Source: Clostridia bacterium (lineage in GTDB: Bacteria > Bacillota_A > Clostridia > Oscillospirales > Acutalibacteraceae). Taken from it: a stretch of DNA of 64,000 nt. Below are positions 7,840 through 14,962 of this stretch, piece after piece (within the stretch, counting starts at the first letter, position 1; the number at the start of each line of letters is the position of its first letter). The notes under the pieces were generated by a model, which saw only the letters and a program-made list of their open reading frames with translations, ran no database searches and had not been told where the DNA came from. The position numbers and the translations under genes were made by a program. The stretch is from the NCBI GenBank assembly GCA_017435305.1, contig JAFSFH010000012.1:124001-188000 (forward strand). The letters run 5' to 3'.

Positions 7840-8457
7840 ATGAAACCGTACATCATCGGCATCGCCGGCGGCAGCGGCAGCGGCAAATCCACCTTTGCCA
7901 AACGGCTGAAAGAAGCGTTCCCCGACCGGGTGTCGCTGATCTCCTGCGACAACTATTACCTGCCCCACGACGAGCTGTCGCTGGAGGAGCGGGCGCAGCT
8001 GAACTACGATGCCCCCGAGGCGCTGGAGTTTGACCTGATGGTGCGCCATCTGGAGGCGCTGAAAAACGGGCAGTCGGCGCTGTGCCCCGTGTACGATTTC
8101 ACCCGCCACACCCGCAGCGATGCCTTCACCGAGATACTGCCCCGTCCCATCATCCTCATTGACGGTATTTTGATTTTTCACGACCCGTCCCTGCGGGCGT
8201 GTATGGATCTGAAGATCTACGTGGAGACCGACGCGGACGAGCGTATCCTCCGCCGCGCGAGACGGGATATGCGGGACCGCGGACGCGACCTGGACAGCGT
8301 GATCCACCAGTATCTCGCCACCGTCAAGCCTATGCACAACACCTACGTGGAGCCCACCAAGGTGTATGCGGATATCATCCTCAACGGCGGCAAAAACGAG
8401 CAGGCGTTCGTGCTGGTCAAGACCCAGATCGCCCAACTCCTCAGCCGACAGGAGTGA
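7840..8457 (+). CDS. udk: Uridine kinase
   Basis: A 205-residue P-loop kinase that phosphorylates uridine (and cytidine) to UMP/CMP in pyrimidine salvage. The P-loop is GGSGSGKST near residues 9-17. ISCDNYYLPHDELS, the YDAPEALEFDLM stretch, PVYDFTRHTR and a lid rich in arginine (RILRRARRDMRDRGRD) are typical. The ATG at 7840 follows CGAGGGGGAATTTCT; an in-frame ATG further upstream would overlap the promoter. It is a monocistronic unit with a clear promoter and terminator. Confidence 0.93.
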   Translation: MKPYIIGIAGGSGSGKSTFAKRLKEAFPDRVSLISCDNYYLPHDELSLEERAQLNYDAPEALEFDLMVRHLEALKNGQSALCPVYDFTRHTRSDAFTEILPRPIILIDGILIFHDPSLRACMDLKIYVETDADERILRRARRDMRDRGRDLDSVIHQYLATVKPMHNTYVEPTKVYADIILNGGKNEQAFVLVKTQIAQLLSRQE

Positions 8458-8470
8458 GAATAGGAACATA

Positions 8471-8503
8471 AAAGAGCCTGTGGCACACGCCACAGGCTTT
8501 TTT
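8471..8503 (+). terminator. udk terminator
   Basis: The hairpin AGCCTGTGGC-ACAC-GCCACAGGCT is followed by six T. Confidence 0.95.
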
Positions 8504-8567
8504 GCGGGGCGACGAGGACGTCGCCCCCGACAGTTTCTATTGGACGTTAGGAATTTTCCGTTTTTTC

Positions 8568-8596
8568 TTTACTTATCGTTCGGGGTTTGGTATAAT
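8568..8596 (+). promoter_or_regulatory. Predicted promoter of the cysteine desulfidase gene
   Basis: TTTACT, 17 bp, TATAAT, 38 bp before the start codon. Confidence 0.65.
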
Positions 8597-8633
8597 GATT
8601 TGGTTAGCTTTCTTTGTAAAGTGAGGAACGAGA

Positions 8634-9896
8634 ATGAACGAGAAGATAAAACAGGATTTTCTGGCCATATTGGCGGAGGAGCTGGTGCCCGCTATGGGCT
8701 GCACCGAGCCCATCGCCCTGGCCTATGCCGCCGCCCGCGGTCGTCAGGTGTTGGGGTGTGACCCCGAGGGCATCCTGGCACTGTGCAGCGGCAATATCAT
8801 CAAAAACGTGCGGTGCGTCCGCATCCCCAACTCCGGCGGTATGACCGGCATTGCGGCCGCCTGCGCCCTGGGCGCTCTGGCGGGCGACGCCGACCGCAGT
8901 ATGGAGGTGCTGGAGGGGGTCACCCCCGAAGGCGTGGCCGCCACCGCCGCCTTTTTGAAAAAGGGCACCTGCTCGGTGGAGTTTCTGGACTCCCCCATTC
9001 CCCTGCACTTCATCATCGAGCTGTTCGCCGGTGTGGATCGGGTGGAGGTGGAGGTACGCCACAGCCACCGCAACATCGTCCGCATCCAAAAGAACGAGGA
9101 GATCGTCTTTGAGGTGGAGGATAAGGTGGACGTCACCGAACGGGCCGACCGCTCTGCCCTGAGCATTGAGAATATCTACGACTTTGCCAACGAGGTGGAA
9201 TTGGACCTCATCCGCCCCTACACCGACAAGCAGATTGCCTGCAATATGGCCATTGCACAGCGGGGTATGCAGGGGGACTACGGCATCGGCATCGGTCGCG
9301 CGCTGCTGGACACCTATTCCCACAGCGTGTATACCAAGCTGCGCGCCTATGCCGCCGCCGCATCCGAGGCGCGGATGGACGGATGCGATATGCCGGTGAT
9401 CATCACCTCCGGCAGCGGTAACCAGGGTATCACCTCCACCGTGCCGGTGATCGTGTACGCCCGTGAAAAGCAGATCCCCGAGGACCGTATGATGCGGGCG
9501 CTGGTATTCTCCAGCCTGATGACCGTGTATCAAAAGGAATACATCGGCAAGCTGTCCGCCTTCTGCGGCGCCATCTCCGCCGCCACCGCCGCCGGCGCCG
9601 CCATCACCTATCTGGTGGGGGGCACCCTCACCCAGATCAAGGACACGGTGGACAACACCCTGGCGGACATCCCCGGCGTCATCTGCGACGGCGCCAAGGC
9701 GTCCTGCGCCGCCAAGATCTCGTCCGCGCTGGATGCGGCGCTGTTCGCCCACGCGCTGGCGATGAACGGCAAAGCCTATTCCCAGGGCACCGGCATCCTG
9801 CGGGAGGATACCGGCGACACCATCCGTGACGTGGGTCACATCGGCCGCGTGGGTATGCAGCCCACCGACCAGGAAATTGTGAAACTGATGATATGA
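8634..9896 (+). CDS. cyuA: L-cysteine desulfidase family protein (CyuA/UPF0597-like)
   Basis: A 420-residue protein of the L-cysteine desulfidase / serine dehydratase-alpha-like family. Family members use an oxygen-sensitive iron-sulfur cluster to split L-cysteine into pyruvate, sulfide and ammonia. Visible hallmarks are PAMGCTEPIALAYA at residues 19-32, CSGNIIKNV, IPNSGGMTGI, ITSGSGNQGI and SAFCGAISAATAAGAA; the cysteines in these motifs are candidates for cluster ligands. Full length for the family. GTGAGGAACGAGA precedes the ATG. It is monocistronic with its own promoter and terminator. It would remove excess cysteine or supply sulfide; the true substrate is inferred from the family. Confidence 0.88.
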   Translation: MNEKIKQDFLAILAEELVPAMGCTEPIALAYAAARGRQVLGCDPEGILALCSGNIIKNVRCVRIPNSGGMTGIAAACALGALAGDADRSMEVLEGVTPEGVAATAAFLKKGTCSVEFLDSPIPLHFIIELFAGVDRVEVEVRHSHRNIVRIQKNEEIVFEVEDKVDVTERADRSALSIENIYDFANEVELDLIRPYTDKQIACNMAIAQRGMQGDYGIGIGRALLDTYSHSVYTKLRAYAAAASEARMDGCDMPVIITSGSGNQGITSTVPVIVYAREKQIPEDRMMRALVFSSLMTVYQKEYIGKLSAFCGAISAATAAGAAITYLVGGTLTQIKDTVDNTLADIPGVICDGAKASCAAKISSALDAALFAHALAMNGKAYSQGTGILREDTGDTIRDVGHIGRVGMQPTDQEIVKLMI

Positions 9897-9900
9897 TCGA

Positions 9901-9935
9901 AAAGGCTCTGCACCGATGGGTGCAGAGCCTTTTTT
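9901..9935 (+). terminator. Bidirectional terminator between cyuA and the 9938 gene
   Basis: The hairpin AAGGCTCTGCACC-GAT-GGTGCAGAGCCTT has T-runs on both strands. It serves two converging genes. Confidence 0.92.
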
Positions 9936-9937
9936 AC

Positions 9938-11860
9938 TTACGGCTGAGTTCGGGTGGTGGTATTGCCAAATTCATCCCGACCCCAATTAGGGTCGCGGGT
10001 CGTGGTGGTGGTCACCGTGGCGTTGACCTTTCCAAAAACCTTTTTCGTTAATGCCGGATCGTCGCCGTAAATGGCATCCAAAAACTGATTATAGGTATAC
10101 GGGCGCTTCTCCCCGTTAACGGTAACATTCTCGTCCATCTGCTTCGAAAGAGGATCCGAGAATCCCAAATACTCCGCAACGCTTCCCCGATTCAGGTGAT
10201 GGTAATTGATAAAATCAAACAGGTTATAATCCTCCTCATCGCCGGAGGAAACCGAAGCCTTGTACTCCTCCACCATCTGCAAGGGGAAATAAGACAGATC
10301 GTGATAGGCCGGCGGATGCGCTTTGCAGGTCACTTCCTTTTCATAGCCATAACCCTGAGGCGGCCACTCACCCTGAGGCGGCCACTGCTTCGACTCCGGC
10401 CAGGTGGAGGTGGGGGCAAACACCCAGGCTGTCAATTCCGGATCGGAACCGAACACCGCATAGTAGAACTGTCCGTAGGTGTAGGGGCATCCCTCGCCGT
10501 GATCCACGGCAATTTTGTCCCGATCTTTTGTCAAGGAAAAATCATAGTACCCGGCAAAATCATAGGTCGTATGAAGCTTCTTCAGATACTTCACAAAATT
10601 GAGAACGTTGAGTTCTTCTTTATCTTTCCCTTTATATGCCGCTCTGAATTTTTCCACCTTTTCTCTGCCGAAGCAGGACAAATCGTGGTATTTCGGATTA
10701 TGCCTGGTGCATATCTCCTCTTTCTCTGTCGGCTCCAGCGGCGTCACCGTAAAGGGCGCACAATAGAACCGATCCCCCTTCGATAAGGTGGCAAACTCTT
10801 TCAGCGTGGGATACTCGGGATGGAACACCAAGGGGTTAAACACCCAGCGCCGCAGAGTGGTGTCCTCGCCGTACACCGCGTCCACAAACTGGCGGTAGGT
10901 ATACGGCGCATAGGGATAGTGCTCCGTTGCCTTTTCGTCCAGTTTATCAGCCCAGCCGTACAGGTCGATAAAGGTCTCTCGATCGATGCCGAAAAACTGC
11001 ACCAGATGGAAAATGTTTTCCGCATCCTCATCGTCCAAGTTCTGACACGTCTTGCGGAAATCGTAGATGGCGTCGTAGGTGTGGGTCGCGCCACGGAAAT
11101 TATCATAAATATAATCCCACACGGGATCACCATTACGCTTGATTTTCACCCAATCGTCGTAATAGAAATCCTGATAGTTTTGGTCGGATGCATAGCTGGC
11201 GGTGTTATGGAACACCCAAGCCGTCAAGCGGGGATCATCCCCGTACAGAGCGTCCACCACGTCCCGATAGGTAAAGAAATAGTAATGCCCATCGTCCATA
11301 TACGGATATGCCTCTTGATACACGTGATCCAGGAACTCGCCCCAGCCCATAGCCTCGATAAACTGCTCCCGAGTGACGTCAAACTCCTCAATAAATTGGG
11401 GGATTCCGCCGTAGGGGGACAGACAGTCCGTATACGGGTAGGTGGTATCACGATGGTCGGTTTCCTTGTTAAGGCGATCGATTTCTTTAAAATAGTCGTT
11501 TACCCGTTGCTCGCCCACCCGCGCAGAAACATACTTGTGCAGCTCGCTGCCGAAATTATGATACAGTTGTGAGTGTGCCGGACAGGACCAATTATCACCG
11601 CCGATGCCATCGCCCGGCTCTTCTCCGGTAGGCTCGGTTTCGGTCGGGGAGGTCTGGGTGGGGTCAACGGGGTCCACAGGGATGCCGCCGCCACCGCGTC
11701 CAAACAGAAGCCCTATGCCCAGCGCCAGCACCAAGGCGGCGGCCACCACACCCGTCCAGCGGATGGGGGTCATACGGCGCACCGGAGGTGTCTGCTCTGC
11801 CCGCTCCACCAGATCGGCATCCACCTCACCGATGGCGGTCAGTAACCAATAGTTCATCAT
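9938..11860 (-). CDS. Membrane-anchored repeat protein, likely anti-sigma partner
   Basis: A 640-residue single-pass protein: a short cytoplasmic part (1-34), a membrane segment (about 35-54), a Pro/Thr/Glu linker (60-90) and a large outer domain. The outer domain holds four related units of about 125 residues. Each ends in a motif like PYTYxQFxxAxYGxDPxLTxWVF (at about 197-218, 320-341, 460-481, 588-609); three begin near CxxHxxxYHDLS (93, 384, 512). The C-terminus is Thr-rich (TVTTTTTRD). Its start overlaps the stop of the sigma-factor gene by 4 bp, so it is probably the membrane regulator of that sigma factor, although the cytoplasmic part is very short and no zinc-finger anti-sigma motif is seen. 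I do not recognise the repeat. Confidence 0.7.
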   Translation of the reverse strand: MMNYWLLTAIGEVDADLVERAEQTPPVRRMTPIRWTGVVAAALVLALGIGLLFGRGGGGIPVDPVDPTQTSPTETEPTGEEPGDGIGGDNWSCPAHSQLYHNFGSELHKYVSARVGEQRVNDYFKEIDRLNKETDHRDTTYPYTDCLSPYGGIPQFIEEFDVTREQFIEAMGWGEFLDHVYQEAYPYMDDGHYYFFTYRDVVDALYGDDPRLTAWVFHNTASYASDQNYQDFYYDDWVKIKRNGDPVWDYIYDNFRGATHTYDAIYDFRKTCQNLDDEDAENIFHLVQFFGIDRETFIDLYGWADKLDEKATEHYPYAPYTYRQFVDAVYGEDTTLRRWVFNPLVFHPEYPTLKEFATLSKGDRFYCAPFTVTPLEPTEKEEICTRHNPKYHDLSCFGREKVEKFRAAYKGKDKEELNVLNFVKYLKKLHTTYDFAGYYDFSLTKDRDKIAVDHGEGCPYTYGQFYYAVFGSDPELTAWVFAPTSTWPESKQWPPQGEWPPQGYGYEKEVTCKAHPPAYHDLSYFPLQMVEEYKASVSSGDEEDYNLFDFINYHHLNRGSVAEYLGFSDPLSKQMDENVTVNGEKRPYTYNQFLDAIYGDDPALTKKVFGKVNATVTTTTTRDPNWGRDEFGNTTTRTQP

Positions 11861-12417
11861 ACAAATAGTCCCTCCTTTTCCAGCAGCACCCGCAGCTTAT
11901 CTCGGGTGCGCTTGAGAGTCATTTTTACCTTGCTGTGTGTGAAGCCGTATCGCTGAGCGATCTGCTCCACCGAATCAAAATACCAGTAGCGGCGCAAAAA
12001 CACGTCGCACTCGATCCGCGGCAGGGTGCGGAGAAAATCCGTGATCCGCTCCCCCATCTCGGCGGCCTCGACAGCGGATTCCACCCCGTTGGCGGCGGGC
12101 ACACATTCGCCCAATTCGTCCAGCGACAGCCACACTTGACCGGCGCCACGCTTGTGGGCGTGGGTACGGCGCCAACGATCCAGCGCCAGCCGACGGGTGA
12201 TGGCACCCAAGTAGGCACCCAAACGGTGGGGGCGATCCGGAGGAATGCTGTCCCACGCCCGCAGATAGGTGTCGTTCTCACATTCGGCGGCGTCCTCGCC
12301 GTTTTGCAATATCTGCATCGCCACAGTGCGGCAATAGCCGCCGTATCGGGCACGGGTGGCGGCGATAGCGCCCTCATCCCGCTGCCAGAACAATTCAACA
12401 ATGCGATTATCCTCCAT
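11857..12417 (-). CDS. RNA polymerase sigma factor, sigma-70 family (ECF-like)
   Basis: A 186-residue alternative sigma factor. The N-terminal half has a region 2-like stretch (ILQNGEDAAECENDTYLRAW, then LGAITRRLALDRWRR). The C-terminal half has a region 4 helix-turn-helix (LPRIECDVFLRRYWYFDS, VEQIAQRYGFTHSKVKMT, LKRTRDKLR). The ATG at 12417 follows AGGAGAGGAGGATATC; the longer reading starting at 12462 has no such site. It forms a two-gene unit with the repeat-carrying membrane protein. In such pairs the membrane partner holds the sigma factor until a surface signal arrives (family knowledge). Target genes cannot be named from this window. Confidence 0.88.
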   Translation of the reverse strand: MEDNRIVELFWQRDEGAIAATRARYGGYCRTVAMQILQNGEDAAECENDTYLRAWDSIPPDRPHRLGAYLGAITRRLALDRWRRTHAHKRGAGQVWLSLDELGECVPAANGVESAVEAAEMGERITDFLRTLPRIECDVFLRRYWYFDSVEQIAQRYGFTHSKVKMTLKRTRDKLRVLLEKEGLFV

Positions 12418-12492
12418 GATATCCTCCTCTCCTGCGTGTGCAAAAGGCCTTTCACTCTTCAAGACGCAGTATTTGTCGTTTGGTCACGTCCC

Positions 12493-12521
12493 ACTATACC
12501 AAAATAGTGAAAATAAAGCAA
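12493..12521 (-). promoter_or_regulatory. Predicted promoter of the 12 kb sigma-factor operon
   Basis: Minus strand TTGCTT, 17 bp, TATAGT. A CACTAT-TTTGGT-ATAGTG inverted repeat overlaps the -10 and could be an operator. Confidence 0.65.
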
Positions 12522-12546
12522 TTTTTACCTTTTTTGGGGTTTTTTC

Positions 12547-12575
12547 TGGAAATCTGTCGCTTTTTGTGTTATAAT
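12547..12575 (+). promoter_or_regulatory. Weak predicted promoter of the acyltransferase gene
   Basis: A perfect TATAAT at 12570-12575 with no good -35 hexamer at the right distance. A second TATAAT-like box lies at 12580. Confidence 0.4.
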
Positions 12576-12615
12576 GACTTATAATCGGTAACCACCAATG
12601 AAAGGAGGATGCTAT

Positions 12616-13818
12616 ATGGCGTATCAAAAGCCCAGTTTATTCCACTACCGTGTGGCACAGGGGATCTGCAACGTGGTAGCCACCTGCCTGTTCCGCCGCC
12701 GCATCCTCCGTAACGAGATCAAAGACGCACAGGGTCCCTACGTGGTGATCGCCAACCATCAGGCGGCACTGGACTTCGTCAACCTCATCGGCGCCACCCG
12801 CCGCCCTATGTCCTTCGTCATCAGCAAGTCCTTCTTCAGCACCCTGCCGGTCCGCGGCTGGATGGAGAAGATGGGGGGCATCCCCAAGCAGCAATTCAAG
12901 ACCGCCGTCAGCGATATGAAAAAGATGCGGGCGGTGATCGACGCGGGTCAGCCGCTGGTGATCTATCCCGCGGGTCTGATGTGCGAGGACGGTCTGTCCA
13001 CCCCCATTCCCGCCGCCACCTACCGCTTTCTGCAGTGGCTGGGCGCGGACGTATACGTGGCCCGCACCGTCGGCTCCTATTTCGTGATGCCTAAGTGGAA
13101 GGGGGGCATCCACCCCGGGCGCACCACCATCGACATCTACCGCCTGTTCAGTAAGGATCAGCTGGCGGATATGACCGAGCAGGAGATCAAGGAAAAGACC
13201 GACGAGGCGCTGCTGTACGACGCCTATCGCGAGCAGGAGCAGGACCCCGTCAAATATCAAGGCACCCGCTGCATCGAGGGGCTGGAGAACGTGCTGTATC
13301 TGTGCCCCCACTGCGGGCGGGAGTTCGCCACCGTCACCGAGGGCGACGTCATCCGCTGCACCGCCTGCGGCTATGAGCAGGTGGGGGACGCCTACGGATT
13401 CCTGCACAACCGCAAGGGACTGGGTCGGGAACTCCGCTACGTATCCGACTGGAGCCGCCACATCTACGAGCGCCTGCGGAAGCGGGTGCTGGAGGGCGCC
13501 GAGCAGGGGCTGTCCTCCCCCGTGGCCATCCAAATGGTGGACCAGACGAAAAACAAATTCGTCCCCGTGGGCGACGGCGTGCTGACCCTGGATCGGGAGC
13601 ACTTCACCATCGCCGGCACCGTCAAGGGGGAGCCCGTCGACCTGTCCGTCTCCATCGCCAACACCCCCACCCTGCCCTTCTCCCCCGGCAAGCATCTGGA
13701 GGTGCAAAGCGGCGGCGACATCTACCGCTGTGTGCCCCAAGAGAAGCGGCTGGTGATGAAATTCATCAACCTGCTCAAGGTATTCTACGAACTGAAAAAC
13801 GCACCCGCCACGGTGTGA
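12616..13818 (+). CDS. 1-acylglycerol-3-phosphate acyltransferase-like protein with C-terminal zinc ribbon
   Basis: A 400-residue protein. The N-terminal part (about 30-210) is a PlsC-type acyltransferase with the catalytic NHxxxxD motif in VVIANHQAALDFVN and the phosphate-binding stretch PLVIYPAGLMCEDG. PlsC enzymes acylate lysophosphatidate in membrane lipid synthesis. After it comes a four-cysteine ribbon, LCPHCGREF...IRCTACGYEQ (about 238-262), and a beta-rich C-terminal part of unknown type (about 290-395). Ordinary PlsC proteins are about 240 residues, so the ribbon and tail are an addition. AAAGGAGG 8 nt before ATG 12616 decides the start. It is a single-gene unit. Substrate uncertain. 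Confidence 0.78.
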   Translation: MAYQKPSLFHYRVAQGICNVVATCLFRRRILRNEIKDAQGPYVVIANHQAALDFVNLIGATRRPMSFVISKSFFSTLPVRGWMEKMGGIPKQQFKTAVSDMKKMRAVIDAGQPLVIYPAGLMCEDGLSTPIPAATYRFLQWLGADVYVARTVGSYFVMPKWKGGIHPGRTTIDIYRLFSKDQLADMTEQEIKEKTDEALLYDAYREQEQDPVKYQGTRCIEGLENVLYLCPHCGREFATVTEGDVIRCTACGYEQVGDAYGFLHNRKGLGRELRYVSDWSRHIYERLRKRVLEGAEQGLSSPVAIQMVDQTKNKFVPVGDGVLTLDREHFTIAGTVKGEPVDLSVSIANTPTLPFSPGKHLEVQSGGDIYRCVPQEKRLVMKFINLLKVFYELKNAPATV

Positions 13819-13820
13819 TG

Positions 13821-13852
13821 AAAAAGACCTCTCACGAGGTCTTTTTCTTTTT
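13821..13852 (+). terminator. Terminator of the acyltransferase gene
   Basis: The hairpin AAAAAGACCTC-TCAC-GAGGTCTTTTT, then TTTTT. Confidence 0.93.
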
Positions 13853-13853
13853 C

Positions 13854-13881
13854 TTGACGGGGTGTGGGATTGTGGTATAAT
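13854..13881 (+). promoter_or_regulatory. Predicted promoter of the yqfO-rqcH unit
   Basis: TTGACG, 16 bp, TATAAT directly after the preceding terminator. Transcripts would carry a leader of about 300 nt, almost all of it the structured repeat element. Confidence 0.75.
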
Positions 13882-13908
13882 AAATGTATTCTATATATTG
13901 AGAGGTAC

Positions 13909-14186
13909 CAAGGTGACACGAGTAATCCGAATCTGCCTCAAAGCGGTAGATTTCGGTGCTTTTCACCCAATTTGGTTTTGTAAGGCGCCAGCCTTACTTC
14001 TCCCAAATTGAGCAAAAATCCCTCAAAATCTCCTCACTTTGAGGTCGGAGATTTTAGAAAGAGCGGATTTTTGTTCATCCAAGGCACAAAACACAGCAAA
14101 TGCTGTATGCATTTGCGAGTATTTTAACGAAGGAGGAGCGAAAATCCGCCTTTCTAAAACAAGTTCGGATTATTCGCGTTACCTTG
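13909..14186 (+). repeat. Structured inverted-repeat element, long divergent copy (D)
   Basis: A 278-bp element enclosed by a 22-bp imperfect inverted repeat (13909-13930 with 14165-14186). Inside are a second stem (14056-14071 with 14141-14155) and a hairpin GCAAATGC-TGTAT-GCATTTGC (14096-14116). The core around the hairpin, including the TGTAT loop, matches the 161-bp elements at 27571, 47803 and 59661. It ends 2 bp before the ATG of the next gene. Confidence 0.7.
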
Positions 14187-14188
14187 CC

Positions 14189-14926
14189 ATGACTGTGAAG
14201 GACATTTTTGATTATCTGTGCACCCGCGCCCCCTTGGACACCGCCGAGGCGTGGGATAACCCCGGTCTGCTGGTGGGCGACCCCCACAAGCAGGTCAGCC
14301 GCGTGCTGGTGGCGCTGGACGCCACCGACGGCGCTCTGGCCACCGCCCGGGCGGTGGGCGCCGACCTTCTGGTCACCCACCACCCCGTCATCTTCGCCCC
14401 TCTGAAGCGGCTGACCGCCGACAGCATCCCCTACCGTCTGGCGACGCTTGGCATCGGCGTGGTGTCCGCCCACACCAATCTGGACAAGGCCATGGGCGGT
14501 GTCAACGACACTCTGGCCGCCCGCCTGGGATTAACCGACGTGACGGTGGCGGCGGACGAATTCACCCGCATCGGCATCCTGCCGCAGGAGATGTCTGCCC
14601 GCGACTTTGCCGCCCACGTGGCGGAGGTGCTGGAGACCCCCGTGCGGTATGCCGGCGACCGTCCCGTGCGCACCGTGGCGGTGTGCGGCGGCAGCGGCGG
14701 CAATTTCATCGGCGGCTGTGTGGGACAGGCGGACGCCTACGTCACCGGCGAGGTCAAGCACCACGAGTGGCTGGCCGCCGCCGAGAGCATCAACGTCATT
14801 GACGCGGGTCACTACGCCACCGAGATACCGGTGGTGGACACGGTGGCCGCGTGGCTTTCGGAGCAGTACCCCGACCTGATCGTCACCGTCTACCGCGACG
14901 GCGACCCCTACAGCGTCGTAAAATAA
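14189..14926 (+). CDS. Nif3-like dinuclear metal centre protein (YqfO family)
   Basis: A 245-residue Nif3/YqfO/YbgI-family protein. Metal-binding histidines are visible in LLVTHHPVIF and in EVKHHEWLAAAESIN...DAGHYATE. The family is annotated as a GTP cyclohydrolase type 2 homologue, but its physiological role is unsettled. The fold begins MTVKDIFDYLCTRAP and EAWDNPGLLVGDP, so ATG 14189 is the natural start. Oddly there is no ribosome site there: the bases before it belong to the downstream arm of repeat element D. The ORF can be read open further upstream through the element, but that part looks non-coding. Likely co-transcribed with rqcH 36 bp downstream. Confidence 0.87.
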   Translation: MTVKDIFDYLCTRAPLDTAEAWDNPGLLVGDPHKQVSRVLVALDATDGALATARAVGADLLVTHHPVIFAPLKRLTADSIPYRLATLGIGVVSAHTNLDKAMGGVNDTLAARLGLTDVTVAADEFTRIGILPQEMSARDFAAHVAEVLETPVRYAGDRPVRTVAVCGGSGGNFIGGCVGQADAYVTGEVKHHEWLAAAESINVIDAGHYATEIPVVDTVAAWLSEQYPDLIVTVYRDGDPYSVVK

Positions 14927-14962
14927 TCCGCGCAAATGGTAAGAAAGTGAGGTGAATTGGCT

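Noticed and set aside
14039..14188. N-terminal extension of the YqfO-type protein
   Set aside because: The extra 50 codons come from the structured repeat element, start with TTG, and are unlike the family's N-terminus.
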